DNA of 64,000 bases from Nymphaea colorata (GCF_008831285.2 NC_045140.1:5559528-5623527), one strand, 5' to 3'. Numbered from the stretch's first letter, positions 47,717 to 59,581 are shown. The notes: generated by a model from the sequence alone, not told the origin. Made by a program: numbers and translations.

Positions 47717-49671
47717 AGATGCCTATTCCACTTTCAACTCCTTCAAGGCTAGTAAATCTTTCAAAACTTCATTTACAAGAAGCTTGAAATTGGATGTAGA
47801 TACAGGTTTGGGTATGGGTGGTAGAGTAAGATAGGGTATGTATATATATATATATGCAAAATACCATTAAAAAATTCCAAATAAAAACAATATTTAAATA
47901 AACAAGTAATGTACATGTTAATGATTACTAACTCACAAAAACAAAATGAAAATAAGTTAGAAATAAGTTAAATCAAGTAAAATAAGCATTTGTGATGAAG
48001 TTTGATCCGAAAGGTACCAAGGTATGTCCAAGTATTCGCTTTGCCATATCAATATGGCGACATAGGTGTGGGGACCTTAGTAAATTACTCATGTGACTTA
48101 TATATTGGCTTTAATATTGAAATGCTGGTACAGGAGACACCTCATTACTTGGACCTACAGGTACTTTTATGAACCCCTCAAATGGATCCATGGGCTAGAA
48201 AATTCAAGCTAAAAAGGCACTAGTTATACAATTTTAGATTTTTAAAGGAGACCAATATTTAAGTGAGAAAATTTTGCTGATATATCAATATGAACTTAGA
48301 TTTTTTTTTTTGGTTAGCTTATGAAGGTATTGCCCACTCGGTGCCCACACCTGAAAAAATAAAAGATCTCCTTTAAGAGTAGAAATCGAGTAATCTTGGG
48401 TTAGTTTAGCTACAGGGAAACACTTGATATATGTTATTTTCGAAGTGAGCGAATCTCTCAAACACCACCTTGATAGCCCTTGGCAATAGGTTCTTTGAAT
48501 TAACACTCTCCTACATAGTACCATTAACAAATTTTCAATTGACCATGAAGCAGTGACCTATATCTTGTGAGGCTGTCCTATATAACCGAACCAGATATAC
48601 GCCATTTCTAATTGGATGTGTGTGAGTGGGCGCACATGCGTGTGTAGACGATTCTGCCAAAGCTAAAAGATGAACTACTAAGTTTCTTGGGCTTTTTGAA
48701 ATTTTAGTTTGTACATTAATTTCAAGTGTTGATCAAAACAATGTAGTTAATTTTGTAAAAATAAAAAATAAAAAAATCTTGGAGCTACAATCAAGAGGTT
48801 TATGTGGGAGACAATTTCAAGTAGCAGCACAATTAATTTTTGAAGACACTTTAAACATTATTTTCATTTTTAACGACATAAGAGGCAAGATAGATGCCAC
48901 TTGTGTTTATGAATGTAAGTAAGAGCTGTATGACAATAGTAACAAATTGATGAGGCAAATTTATATACTAGTGAAACCGTAATAATTTGTTACTGTTATC
49001 AAAGGATAAATATTGTTTCATTCATCAAAGTAGGGCTAAGATGAGACAGTTAACTTCTTGAATCAGTCATTTATTTGGGAAGTAAAAACTAAAAATTTCA
49101 ATGAATGCAACTACTGGAAAAGCATGAACATAGTTAGACCTTTAACTAGGTAGAAATGTCAGAAACACTAAATGGGTTCTTTTCTGAATTGCTAGACAGT
49201 CACTTAAAAAAAAAACATTTACCTATTAAACCAAAACTATTGTTTTAACGAATCCCAATCTGCTTCTTAGCAACTTCAGTTTCAACTCAAAATAAATAAA
49301 AATAAGGACAAAAAAAGCACTTGACAACCCTTTTATATGTTTTAAAACATCTGTCACAATATTCGACGTAAGATCAAACTTCTCAAACGGAGTAGTTTTT
49401 AGAGAATAAACTTGAATCAATAATGATAAAGAAGCTTCAACTACATTGAATAAAAGAGGAGCTGCAAATTGATTGCTCGTCCAAGTTTTCCCAACATTAT
49501 TTACTAAATAAATGTTGTACAAAAATCACTTAACTTTTTATTATTACTTAACAAATGATGTGTTCTTTCTATCAGTTAAAGTTAGGCATATTCTTGTACC
49601 ATTTTCCAAGGATAATAAATCTGATAAACTGTGGAGAATTTAATACAAGAAAAAGCAAAGTTCGTTTTTAG
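47717..49671. other. Intergenic, nothing recognised
   Basis: AT-rich with a short AT run near 47838–47856. A 98-codon minus-strand frame at 49226–49522 has no recognisable family content. Confidence 0.5.
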
Positions 49672-51032
49672 TTACAACGAATATGTTAAGAGTCCGCTTC
49701 TAAAAAATTTTCCCCCACAAAAAAAAAAAGCACCGACCACTTAGCCGGCTGTCGTAGTAGCATGAGGGTGAACAACGAGTCGAACTACTTAAGCTGAATT
49801 CGTTCAAGCTCAGCTTATGAACGAGTTCGAGTCGAGTCATTTGCTTAACGAGTCGAACTCGAGTTCATGAATCAACTCGTTTAAATAATCGAGTTGAGTT
49901 CAAGCTCAACACATCACTGTCGAGTCGAGTTCAAACTTTAATTGAGTTTGCCGAGCATAAGTCCATATGTTCAAACGAGTTTATGGGTTTGTCGAGCCTA
50001 ATTGAATCGAGTTTGAGCTAAACACATAACGATACATATCAATTTTATTCAGATGAGTTTGTCGAGCTTTAACGGAGTGGAGTGGAGCTTGAGTTAAACA
50101 CGTAAAAATTACAACGAATTTTAAGAGTCTGCCTCAAAAAAAATTTCCCAAAAAAAAAAAAGCACCGACCACTTAGCCGGCTGTCGTAGTAGCATGAGGG
50201 TGAACAACGAGTCGAATGAATTCGTTCAAGCTCAGCTAATGAACGAGTTCAAGTCGAGTCATTTGCTTAACGAGTCGAACTCGAGTTCATGAATCAACTC
50301 GTTTAAATAATCGAGTTGAGTTCGAGCTCAAAACATCACTGTCGAGTCGAGTTCAAACTTTAATTGAGTTTGCCGAGCCTTAATCAAGTCCATATGTTCA
50401 AACGAGTTTATGGGTTTGTCTAACCTAATTGAATCGAGCTTGAGCTCAACACGTAACGATAAATATCAATTTTATTCCAATGAGTTTGTTGAGCTTTAAC
50501 CGAGTAGAGTGGAGCTTGAGTTAAACACGTAAAAATTACAACGAATATTTTAAGAGTTCACTTCGAAAAAATTTTCCCATAAAAAAAAAAAAACACCAAC
50601 CACTTAGCGACTGTTGTAGTAGCACTATGGTGAACAACAAGTCGCACTACTCAAGCTGAACTCGTTCAAGCTTAGCTGGTGAACGAGTTCGAGTCGAGTC
50701 ATTTGCTTAACGAGTTGAGTTGAGTTCAAATAATAGAGTTGAGTTCGAGCTCAAGATGTCACTATCGAGTCGAGTTCGAGCCTTAATTGAGTTTGTCGAG
50801 TCATAATCAAGTCCATATATTCAAACAAGTTTATGGGTTTGTCTAGCCTAATTAAATCAAGTTTGAGCTTAACACGTAACGATGAATATCAATTTTTTTC
50901 AAATGAGTTCGTCCAACTTTAACGGAGTCGAGCTCGAGTTCAACAGGTAAGGGTCGAGCCCGAGCTACTTCCATGGATGTATTCTCGAGCTCAAGCCGAG
51001 TGGAGCTTGGACTCGACTAGTGTTCACTAGCA
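49672..51032 (-). mobile_element. Three tandem copies of a hAT-type MITE with flank
   Basis: Units begin at about 49672, 50109 and 50536. Each has a flank-like lead (TTACAACGAAT, a T/C tract, an A tract, then CACCGACCACTTAGCCGGCTG or a variant) followed by GGTGAACAACGAGTCG and the GAGCTCG-family interior. Units 1 and 2 break off at GTTAAACACGTAAAAATTACAACG; only unit 3 continues to the far end (GACTAGTGTTCAC). The landmark CACCGACCAC recurs at intervals of 432 and 431 bp. The pattern is a local tandem triplication that includes non-element flank, not three separate insertions. Confidence 0.85.
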
Positions 51033-51687
51033 CGCACCTGTGAAGGAGAACGTGATCGAGCAAACGTGGCGGGCAAATACCGGTAGGACTAGAAGGGGGC
51101 CCACTTCCGAAAATGGTCCCCACAACTCATAACGTCCCGATGGTTCGTGGAGAGAGAGAGAGAGAGAGAGAGAGGGAAATAAACAAACGGAAGCAGGTGA
51201 GTTCCGGAATAGAAAATAGGAAAAAACGTAACCAAGTGGTGAAAAGACAGAACTGGCCCTCAAACTGTGGATAAGGACATTGGGGAAAAGGCGGGACAAG
51301 TACGAAAAGTCCAAAATACCCTCGTCAGAAATCTTGACAACCCCACGATATTCCGATTCTGGAAATGTATTTTTTTAATCTGGAAATTAGCAAATACAAT
51401 TGCGGGAATACGACTATACGAGGAATTTCTCCCTTCCTTTTCTTTTTTCGAAAAGATTTTTTATCGGCGAAAGTAAATTTTTCGGGCCCGGTGAGGGCAG
51501 TTTGGAGCAAATGCGAAGTACTCCGTAGGGGTATTCTAGGGAAACGGAAAATTGGAGTGCAGACGGAAACCCTAACCCTAAACCCGGATATTTTTGGTCG
51601 GGTGCAGGACGGGCATTAAATAACCAGAGATTAAAAAATAAAATATTGTGGAAAATTTTGAACCGTCCGATTCGTGGGCTTCGCTTT
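51033..51687. other. 5' flank of VOC gene
   Basis: It contains a pure GA run at 51150–51174 (a GAGA-type promoter element is possible) and otherwise no recognisable feature. Confidence 0.5.
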
Positions 51688-51693
51688 TATAAG
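51688..51693 (+). promoter_or_regulatory. TATA-like box of VOC gene
   Basis: TATAAG within CTTTTATAAGTACC, 117 bp upstream of the ATG; a CTTCTTCTT pyrimidine patch follows. Confidence 0.55.
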
Positions 51694-51804
51694 TACCGGC
51701 TCCGGGGAGCTTTCATCTTCATTTTCTGCGCTTTCTTCTTCTTCTTCTTCTTGTTTTCGCTTCCTTCCTCCATTGTTAGGGTTTCTTGCTTTCGAGGGAA
51801 CGAG

Positions 51805-52927
51805 ATGGCGCAGGAGGGCGGAGAGTACCAGAACGGGACCGGAGCAGAGAACGGGAGCTCGAAGGGCCCGGTCTTCTCCGCGCTCAGGCCGAAGCTCGTC
51901 GTTGAGGCTCCCAAGGCCGCCGACGCCGTCGCCTTCTACAAGGCGGCTTTCGGTGCCGAGGAGGTTGAGCGCTCCAACCACCCGAAGCGGAAGGCTGATC
52001 AGGAGCTCCCTCTCATTCTCTTCTCCCGTCTCCGTCTCGGCGCCGTGGAGCTGCTCGTCGCCGACGAGACTGAGGAGTCTGGAGCCGGGTTGGTCTCTTC
52101 TTCTCCGACACTTCGTCTCTCTTTTTTCTGCTGGTTTCCTTGCTGCTTGTCGCCGTATTTATCTCTGTAGTTTACTGTCTCCGCGTTTTTGCTTTTTCAT
52201 CGTTTTGTGTTGCTCTTTCAACGGGTCAAAATTTTGTAGCGGCTCTTCAGAGTGTGATGATCATTTCTTCTGGAGTCGGGATTTTCAGAAACAAACGTTG
52301 AAATGATTGTTTCTGCCTTAAAAACGATTTTATCAGCTCACAGAAGCTTTCCGATGCGTATGTAAGGGTTTTTTTTTTATCGTGACCGTAAATCTATTGC
52401 GCTTGTGTCGTCTCATCAAGCTTTATGTCATGTTTCGTATCTTCTCCGAGCTATTTAAAACTCATTATATTGCATTTTTGTTGTAAAAGAAATCATGCGA
52501 GAGATTTAAAAAATCCTTTCTGATCTTCTCGGTTCCCTTGATAGAAGCAGGATTTTTTTTCCCTTTATCGCGCCGTTTATTGCCTGGTTCGTAAGCTATT
52601 AAATGACGATCGTATCCCTAAGCTAAGTGCGTAGACTTTGACGTTATTAACGGTTCCGTCTTTCTTTCTCTTGTGGAACAAACCAGGGCGAAATCCGTGG
52701 AGGCTCTTGGTGGTGCATCTTTCGTGCTGTGCCTGGAGACCGACGACGTCCAGGCAGCGGTGGCGAGTGCGGTGAAGGCCGGTGCTGTGGTGGCGGAGGA
52801 AGTCAGCGGTGAAGGCCGGTGCTGCTGCAGGGGGCACACGACCAAGTTGAAGGACCCGTTCGGCTTCGTCTGGGCTATCGGATCTCCGTCGAAGGCTGCT
52901 GCTGTCGAGGCTGACGGCCAGGCCTAG
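51805..52927 (+). CDS. VOC (glyoxalase-fold) protein, At5g48480-like
   Basis: Two coding exons, 51805–52088 and 52687–52927, 174 aa. The start MAQEGGEYQNG and the order of motifs match the plant family of Arabidopsis At5g48480: LRPKLVVEAPKAADAVAFYKAAFGAEE (first βα unit), PKRKADQELPLILFSRLRLG, then ASFVLCLETDDVQAAVASAVKAGAVV and KLKDPFGFVWAIGSPS. The fold is the vicinal-oxygen-chelate βαβββ type shared with glyoxalase I and dioxygenases, but the metal-binding His/Glu residues are not evident, and the family's activity is unknown. It has no targeting peptide. The loop before the last strand carries three adjacent cysteines (GRCCCRGH). The gene looks intact; exon GC content is high compared with its surroundings. 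Confidence 0.9.
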
Positions 52928-55288
52928 GCCAACTCCCCTCTCTCGCCCTCTGTTGAAAGTATCCGTCGGGGTCGTCTGCCTTCCGACGTTCTTCTTGTGT
53001 CAGTCTTTTTTTTTTTCAATGAACGGTTTAAAAAGTACTAAAATGGGTCTCTCCGGTGAGGTTCCCTGCCGTCCGGGATGTTAACCCGTGGCTTCGGGAC
53101 CTTTTCAGTGGTGGTTTACTGATTTCCTTGTGTAAATGTTGCCGGAGCCCTTATCGGCTGCGTGCTTCTCGGACAGCTACTGAACTTAGAAAAAAAAAAG
53201 AGGGGAACGTGGTTCGTTTCATGCCGTCCATCTAGCTGATTAATGAAATGGTTCACTACTCGTGGTGTTCTTTTTTAAACCCTTACGTTCATCCATTCGT
53301 ACGGGACTGGGCGGGTGATGGCGGTTGTGTAATTATGGTGGTTTCCGCGGCTGTTTTCTTGCGGGATGCTTGTGTGTTTCCTCCGCATGGTTTTGTCTCT
53401 TTTGTTCTGTTTGGTGGCGTGCTTTCGCGTTATTGGAACGTGTGGCTTCGACGGTTAACCGGACGTTGGAAATTTCTTTCCCCGTTTTCTGGCACTTTTC
53501 TGTCTGCTTCCCCACTTTCTTATTTTAATGGTCAGTTTGAAACTGTGGGTGTAGCCGAGAATCCTCGACTCTGCTGGCCCACGTCTGGGCGACCGACGTC
53601 TTCTATTTAATTGTCGCTCAGTTGACCTCCAGTTTTGGACAGATGGGCGGCCTTGATCCGGGCGCCGACGGCACGCTTGTTTTGGGAATTGCAACTGGGT
53701 TGTACTTTTTAAATGGGCGATCATGCTTCAAAGACGCTTTTGTTCAGTAGTTTTTCATTTTGTTGATCTGGGTTTCAATCGAATCGCAAAAGAATATCCT
53801 AGTTTGTATCCCTGGGTTTCAATTGAATTATAAGTCTGGCTTATCATAAAATTAGCATTAGCGTTCACTCATTTAATGCCTGGGCTTGACGAGTTCCAGG
53901 GCTAAACAAGCATCTCTTCTTCATGGTTTTGGCGGCCAACGCTGCAAGCTTTCTGTCCGGAACTCTCTTTGATTTTGTTCGGGTGCTAGGGTCCCCACAG
54001 TGGTTGTGATCCGTTTCCCGGTCACGTGGGGGTCATAAAGAACGCACTGGTGCCCTCTGGTTTTGTATCGTTTGGACTAATGAACAATGAGCTTCAAGGG
54101 GGCATATTTATGGTTTGTTTCCCTGTCACATGGGGGGTCATAAATAACGAACGCACTTCTGGTTTCGTAGCATTTGTTGTAATGAACAATGACCCCTCAA
54201 GGGTCATAGGAAGTCATGAAAAGTCATAGTTGGCAAACATGAGATTTTTTTGACAATCATTTCAATGGGACTCTGTGATCTGTCTGCTGGGTCAGTTTTT
54301 CAATTTTTATGTCTGATATACTGTCCCCCTACCTAATGGATCTTGCTTATGATTTGTCACGAATGAGGTTGTTAATCTAATTTTTCCCTCTGATTCTTTA
54401 TGGGCTTCTAGATGTTTAAAATTTGATGGTGAGAATATATTTACAACCGGTTGAACTAGTATTTCTTTTACGTTCTTGATAAAAACTTTAGTTTAAGAAA
54501 TAAATAAGAAAACAAAATGGTTAAGATCAATTTTAGTTCTTAGCTGAGTAGTTCGAATGTTAGTGCTAACTCACTTTGGAGTTGTGGACGACTGAGAGAA
54601 CGATCTCAAGCCAACTGGAGCAATTATTGAGTCAACTCGTCAAGTTTGTGAATAACCAAAAATTGGTCTCTAATTCGATTTTCATGGCGCTATGTCTCCA
54701 TGTCTTAAGTGGTGTCAAACATCACTTCTGTGAGTCACATGGAAATGAAGAGGCTTTTGGGTCTTTTTTTTTTTTTTTATCAGCTGCAGGTTATTAACCT
54801 CATTTTATCGGCTTTACGGGTCAAACATTATTTCTTTGACATGATCCATGTACTTCCGCATTGTATGAGGACTTCTTTGAATGATTTAAAATTGAAAACT
54901 TAAAAAATATCGGCCGACATTAGATCGTTTGGTTGCTGACGTTACTGGGAGCATCAGATCTTCACTTTTGTATGTGATTTTTACATAGAAGATAAGAAAT
55001 GTAGGGTGATATTGATCATCAGCTGACGATACAATTACTGGAAAAATCAATTTTTTTTTTACCTTTTCAAATGTTCCAAATGAAAGAATAATTTAAGTGC
55101 ATCCGTTTGCTAGCTGACGATACTGGAACTTCAATGCTAATACGAGAAGAGTAGGAGTTGATTAGGTTTGATTAAATAGCGTTCGGTTTTAGGACATTTA
55201 CAGTTCTTTGCAAATACGGTTCTTGAACCTTGTATTAATAGGACGGCTCAAAACATTATTAATTAAAAGGTTGGAGGAGTCTTCCATG
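52928..55288. other. 3' flank and intergenic DNA
   Basis: Frames at 53248–53724 overlap in several phases without family resemblance. Two related segments around 54020–54110 and 54110–54200 share TTTCCC[GT]GTCAC, GGGGGTCATAAA and AATGAACAATGA, suggesting a local duplication of about 95 bp. No gene is supported. Confidence 0.5.
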
Positions 55289-55361
55289 CGCCGTCTGTGG
55301 GAATCGAACCCACGACCACATGGTTAAAAGCCATGCGCTCTACCGGCTGAGCTAAGACGGC
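55289..55361 (-). tRNA. tRNA-Lys (anticodon UUU), second copy
   Basis: All 73 nt are identical to the gene at 30979–31051: same acceptor pairing (GCCGTCT with AGACGGC), anticodon TTT, and B box GGTTCGATTCC. Flanks beyond a few bases differ, so this is not a recent large duplication. A T run (AACCTTTTAATT on the minus strand) lies about 20 nt downstream for termination. Confidence 0.96.
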
Positions 55362-55593
55362 TTGTTAGTCTTAATAAAAATAATTATTTTTATTATCCTT
55401 ACCTTTATTAGAGCAGAATCCAATCCCAACAAATTCTCAAGTGATGTAAGTCATTGACGTGGACGGTCGATATATGTTATTCCCTACTAAGCTTGTCAGC
55501 TAACCGTTCATTTCCACAGGATCCTATTGTCCCATTTCTGCAGAGAAAATCACGCCTAGTACCCATTATGTTAAAAGTGTAAGTAGCTTCTCT

Positions 55594-55790
55594 GAGCGGC
55601 GGAGTCAGAATTTCTTAGGGGCAGGCCAATACTCCGATCTTTAGATCTGGGTAGGGTCAAACTGAACCCGAATGCAAAAATACATGTCACAATTAAAATT
55701 TTCAAATTTTTTTAATGTAATTGTCTTTTTTTTTCAATTGCCTGGGGTCGGGCCATGGCCTCGCCGGGCCCTCGCCTCCCTCCGCCCCTG
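55594..55790 (+). mobile_element. Small hAT-type MITE with perfect 8-bp duplication
   Basis: The left end GAGCGGCGGAGTCAG and right end CTCCGCCCCTG are imperfect inverted termini of the family also at 10589. The octamer GCTTCTCT is duplicated exactly at 55586–55593 and 55791–55798. The body is 197 bp and non-coding, with a GC-rich right third. Confidence 0.85.
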
Positions 55791-55798
55791 GCTTCTCT

Positions 55799-56180
55799 TG
55801 ATAGATCGACTAACTTCTTTCCAGTTAAGTTTTTCACACAGTAGTTTGCTTTAAGACCCCGAAATTTTTCTTATCCATGCAGGTATAATCTACCTACCTA
55901 TGCATGTAACATGTTGGTCACATCTTCATCTCAAGCTCTATTGGAAAAATAATAAGAAAAGCTTCAGATGAAAGGTACCTGTGGTAACAGGAAAGCGAGA
56001 AAGAACCAAAAGCAAGCATGTCATCAATATGTCGACTCTGAAGATATTCACAAGTTCTGGCGATCCATAACACAAACACCAGCATTCCACTGTTAAGAAT
56101 TTGATTCAAACAAACACCAGCAGTTCATGTGTGGCTGGTTGATGAAGAAATGCAAGAATTTGATACAAACAAACACCAGC
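55799..56180. other. Intergenic, short repeated words
   Basis: The words AATTTGATTCAAACAAACACCAGCA and AATTTGATACAAACAAACACCAGCA (only described as near-identical 25-mers, about 56098 and 56158) form a 60-bp-period duplication. Further downstream exons of the adjacent potassium transporter remnant were not recognised here. Confidence 0.45.
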
Positions 56181-57832
56181 AGGTCTTTCGAGATACTCTA
56201 AAGACAGACTCTGTTGCACTTCATAGGCAATATCTTTTTCTCTGTAGATAATGCCACACACACATTGCAAGGAGGCCGACAGAAAAAGTAGGGAATACGG
56301 CCACCCTCATCAAATTTGCAGATGAGAGATGAGAAGTAGATCAGTTCAAGTGGCATAAACATAAAAGCGGAACAGTGGAAACAAGGAGTAGGTTGGTTTA
56401 GCAAATCATCAGTAGCATTAACAATAAAAGAGTGAAGAAGTAACTAGCGTGATTGCAACCACAACTATGCCTGCAGCCTAAAAACAGATTACTAATAACA
56501 TTTATGATTATAATGTGGGTTTGGTAGTAAGAATGGCAGCAATAACTTGTGTTCCAATCAGTTTAAGGTCTGTTGGTGCTCACCATAGGCATTGCCAATG
56601 TTGGTGTTCTCTTTGGAAGAAGCTGTCACAATGATGCAAGCCAAGGAGCAGGAAGTTTATTTCTGGAACGTAGACTTCGCCTCCATGTTTAGCATTAAAC
56701 ATGGGCGTGGAGAACACAAAGACAGGGAAACAACCCAGAGACAGGGAAACAACCCAGAGACAGGGATTGCTTGATGATTGCGGATGCGCCCAACATCTAG
56801 CTTGGCTTGATGTGATGGATGCCATGACTGCAGCCACAAACACTGGCCAGTAAAATGGAGTCTGTGGAGAGTATCAAACACTAGTTGTAATCAGACTGAG
56901 ATACCGTGCCAACTGGTTGCTATGCTATTCTATGTTGGAAATGGATATAGCCTCACAGGGTGCTTTTGAAGCTACTTATATACATACATACTTCCACCTG
57001 AAAACATTTCATCCATCATGGCTGGCTTCTTATCAAGGTTTCTGTAAAATCACTTCCAAAACTCTCCATGCTAGAGAAGTGAGAACCTTTGGTATTGTTA
57101 AACTCGAAGCAGAACTTTGCAGCAATTGCGAAGTAATGAGGATAAAGTATGTAAACGAGAACGCAACAGGTATGGATTCTGTAAATGGCATCCCTGCATC
57201 TTGTGGGAACCTTGAAAGATACGCAGCTTGACCAATATAGGCGCAAAGGAGACGGGGTTATACCTGCCCAGTAAATGAAATACGTGAAAAGGAAATATAA
57301 AACACCAATCTACCAAATGAATTTTCACAAGACAAAATCATTCTTACCAATTTGAAAGCATGCAATGATTATGGGATACTTTTTTTTAACAGTAATGGAT
57401 TTTCATTAGTAGAGTTAAGTAGTTTCCCTCTTACAGAAACTGATCTTACTTAATGGTGACCCAAATCAGCAAACATCACTTCCCTTATACAGTGAAAAAT
57501 AGATTAGATCAAAAGGTTCAATGAAAGCCAACCTAAAGTTTCCTCCACTACGTCATCTAAAATTCTAGGTAATATACCCTCACTGACTCATCCTTTTAGA
57601 CAGAAAAAGAAAAAGATTTAAACTGAGTGAAAACTATCTATCATGCAGATCTAGAACAGTTCCTCGGGGGGAAACCCAAGCTTGCTTGAAGTCCTTCAAG
57701 AAAGAACGGGCAATCATTTGAGGGTTGAAATCCTTAATTACCGTGGAATCGTGGGAGATGAAGTTGTATGGACCAATGGACTCTACGAAGCAGTATCACA
57801 CTAGCATTTCTGGAGCAAACATGACGAACTTT
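56181..57832 (-). pseudogene. HAK/KUP potassium transporter pseudogene
   Basis: Four minus-strand pieces match consecutive parts of plant HAK/KUP transporters in order. Piece a, 57832–57660: FAPEMLV, then IGPYNFISHDSTVIKDFNPQ. Piece b, 57263–57168: PRLLCAYIGQAAYLSRFPQ. Piece c, 56861–56584: YWPVFVAAVMASITSSQA, ASAIIKQSLSLGCFP, GGEVYVPEINFLLL, ending NTNIGNAYG. Piece d, 56470–56181: GIVVVAITLVTSSL, ELIYFSSLICKFDEGG, MCVWHYLQRKRY. Acceptor and donor sites still bracket most pieces. Breaks include an in-frame TGA after FAPEMLV, a TAA at the start of piece b, frame shifts after SSQA and near FLLL, a 21-bp tandem duplication in piece c, and a shift plus TAA in piece d. The segment normally reading EAxFADLGHF, the N-terminal third and the C-terminal domain are absent. 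It is not a functional transporter. Confidence 0.88.
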
Positions 57833-59581
57833 ACAGGTTCCAAATCTCTGAACTGGGAACAGGATCAATATTCGATTAAAACATGAAACCAGATTCAGAT
57901 TTAACAAATAGATCTGATCAGATTTGGATTTGGATTAGATATATAAGTCAATATCATAAATATCTTATCAAATTCGGATATGGGTTTGGATTAGATTTAG
58001 TTCTCAATAAACATACTCTGTCTGATGCCCTTTCAAAATAGATGGGATTTGGTTTAAAATTCAGACTCGGATTTCGATTCGAAGACAAGATTTAGACCAG
58101 ATTGAGATAATGAAATTTAAATTTGGATTTGGATTCAAATATGGCCTTTCTTCATTTGCATTTGAGTCCAAATTCAAATCCACATATGTGAGCATCCGAA
58201 GAAGCAGATCTGTGCTCATCCGAGGCAACATGGTTTAAGATTTAACATGACTACAATGAAAAAATAAGCTGCAGAATGTAAGAATTGATCTTGTTTGCTT
58301 CTAAACAAAAAGAAGCAACGATCGGAAAGCAAGAAATTTTTTCAGACAAGGCAACTTGCACAGAAATAAACATGCGGGTTTATTTCTGTAAAAAGAATGA
58401 AATTGATCTTGTTTGCTTCTCCTTATTTCTACATTGTCTAAAGAAAGTAAAGGAAAGCCCAAGAAATGTCACAAATAATTAAGCAATAACAAAGATGTCA
58501 ATTGAATTGACGGAAAATATAAAAGAAAAATAAAAGATGCCTGCCTCAAATTGCCAACTAACTACCCAGGACTCCATAAGGAATAAACCCGAAGCAAACT
58601 GAATTATCCTAACGATCCAATAAAAGCTTAGATATGCCTGTGAAAGACTGAATTTGTACAGACTTTTCTCTTTAGTCACACGATAGACCTCACCTGTGCT
58701 CAAACTGGCCTTGGATCACGAATCGATTCCCTTTGGAGGCGGGTCGTTGGATGCACCTGGCAAATCAACAAGTATGTGTTATCATTAAAATCATGATTAG
58801 TTTGCAAGAACTATGAATTTAAGGTAAACGCCACTTTAAATCAGGCTCTTGAATCTAAGGTTTAGAGTAATAAAACTCTCTCCCCGATTCGTGATTGTCC
58901 CCGATTCATTTAGTTATGCTTCCCGTTCATGGATTTTGAATCAGAATGTGAGAGTTTGCCTTCAAATCCATGATATAATTAATGCACCTTTCAAAGAAAA
59001 TTTTCATTTCTTTGATATGAAATATTGGAATTTAAGATCCTAAAGTTAAGTCACTTTGAATTATGAATCGGGGACAATCAAATGCCTCCTAATGGTTCTT
59101 GTCTTCACCTCGGCACAATTATGAACAGCTCATTGCATTAAACATACTGCTAAGTTTGTTTAAGAAATGATTTCTTGTTATCAGATAACAGTAGTCGGGG
59201 GTTAATGAATTTTAGACAACACACAGGTGCAACTATAGCTCCAAAGATGCGTATAGCGCAAGCTCGCTGTTGATTTTTAAAGCGTTGGAGATGCCCAGCA
59301 AGAACACTCGTTGGAAGTTTAGACTCAACTATTACATTGAGATATTCGAGCCGAACAGACCATTGTTGCAGTAACAAATTATCCGGTGCAGATCACCAGC
59401 ACAAGCACTTAGAGTGCTCCAATTTTAATTTTTACTGAAAGTTCTACCTGCCAAGTGTGGCCTGCGCGCCCTTTGTGGTGCTCCACTGGTTTATCCATTC
59501 CACGTCTTTCTCACAGAGAGAAAGAGATGTAAGATGGATATGGGTAACGTGGTAATCTTTCAGCCTCTTGTCCGTCCTTTT

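Noticed and set aside
49226-49522. 98-codon minus-strand frame, possible transposase relic
   Set aside because: No transposase signature could be read from it.
51674-52306. Ser/Arg-rich 210-codon frame over the VOC gene
   Set aside because: It is an out-of-frame reading of a GC-rich exon and runs into the intron; the in-frame protein matches a known family.
53248-53724. Overlapping open frames downstream of the VOC gene
   Set aside because: They lie in the 3' flank, are open in several phases at once, and encode no recognisable sequence.
58479-58703. Minus-strand frame considered as the N-terminal exon of the HAK/KUP relic
   Set aside because: Only a few residues could be made to match; too weak to claim.
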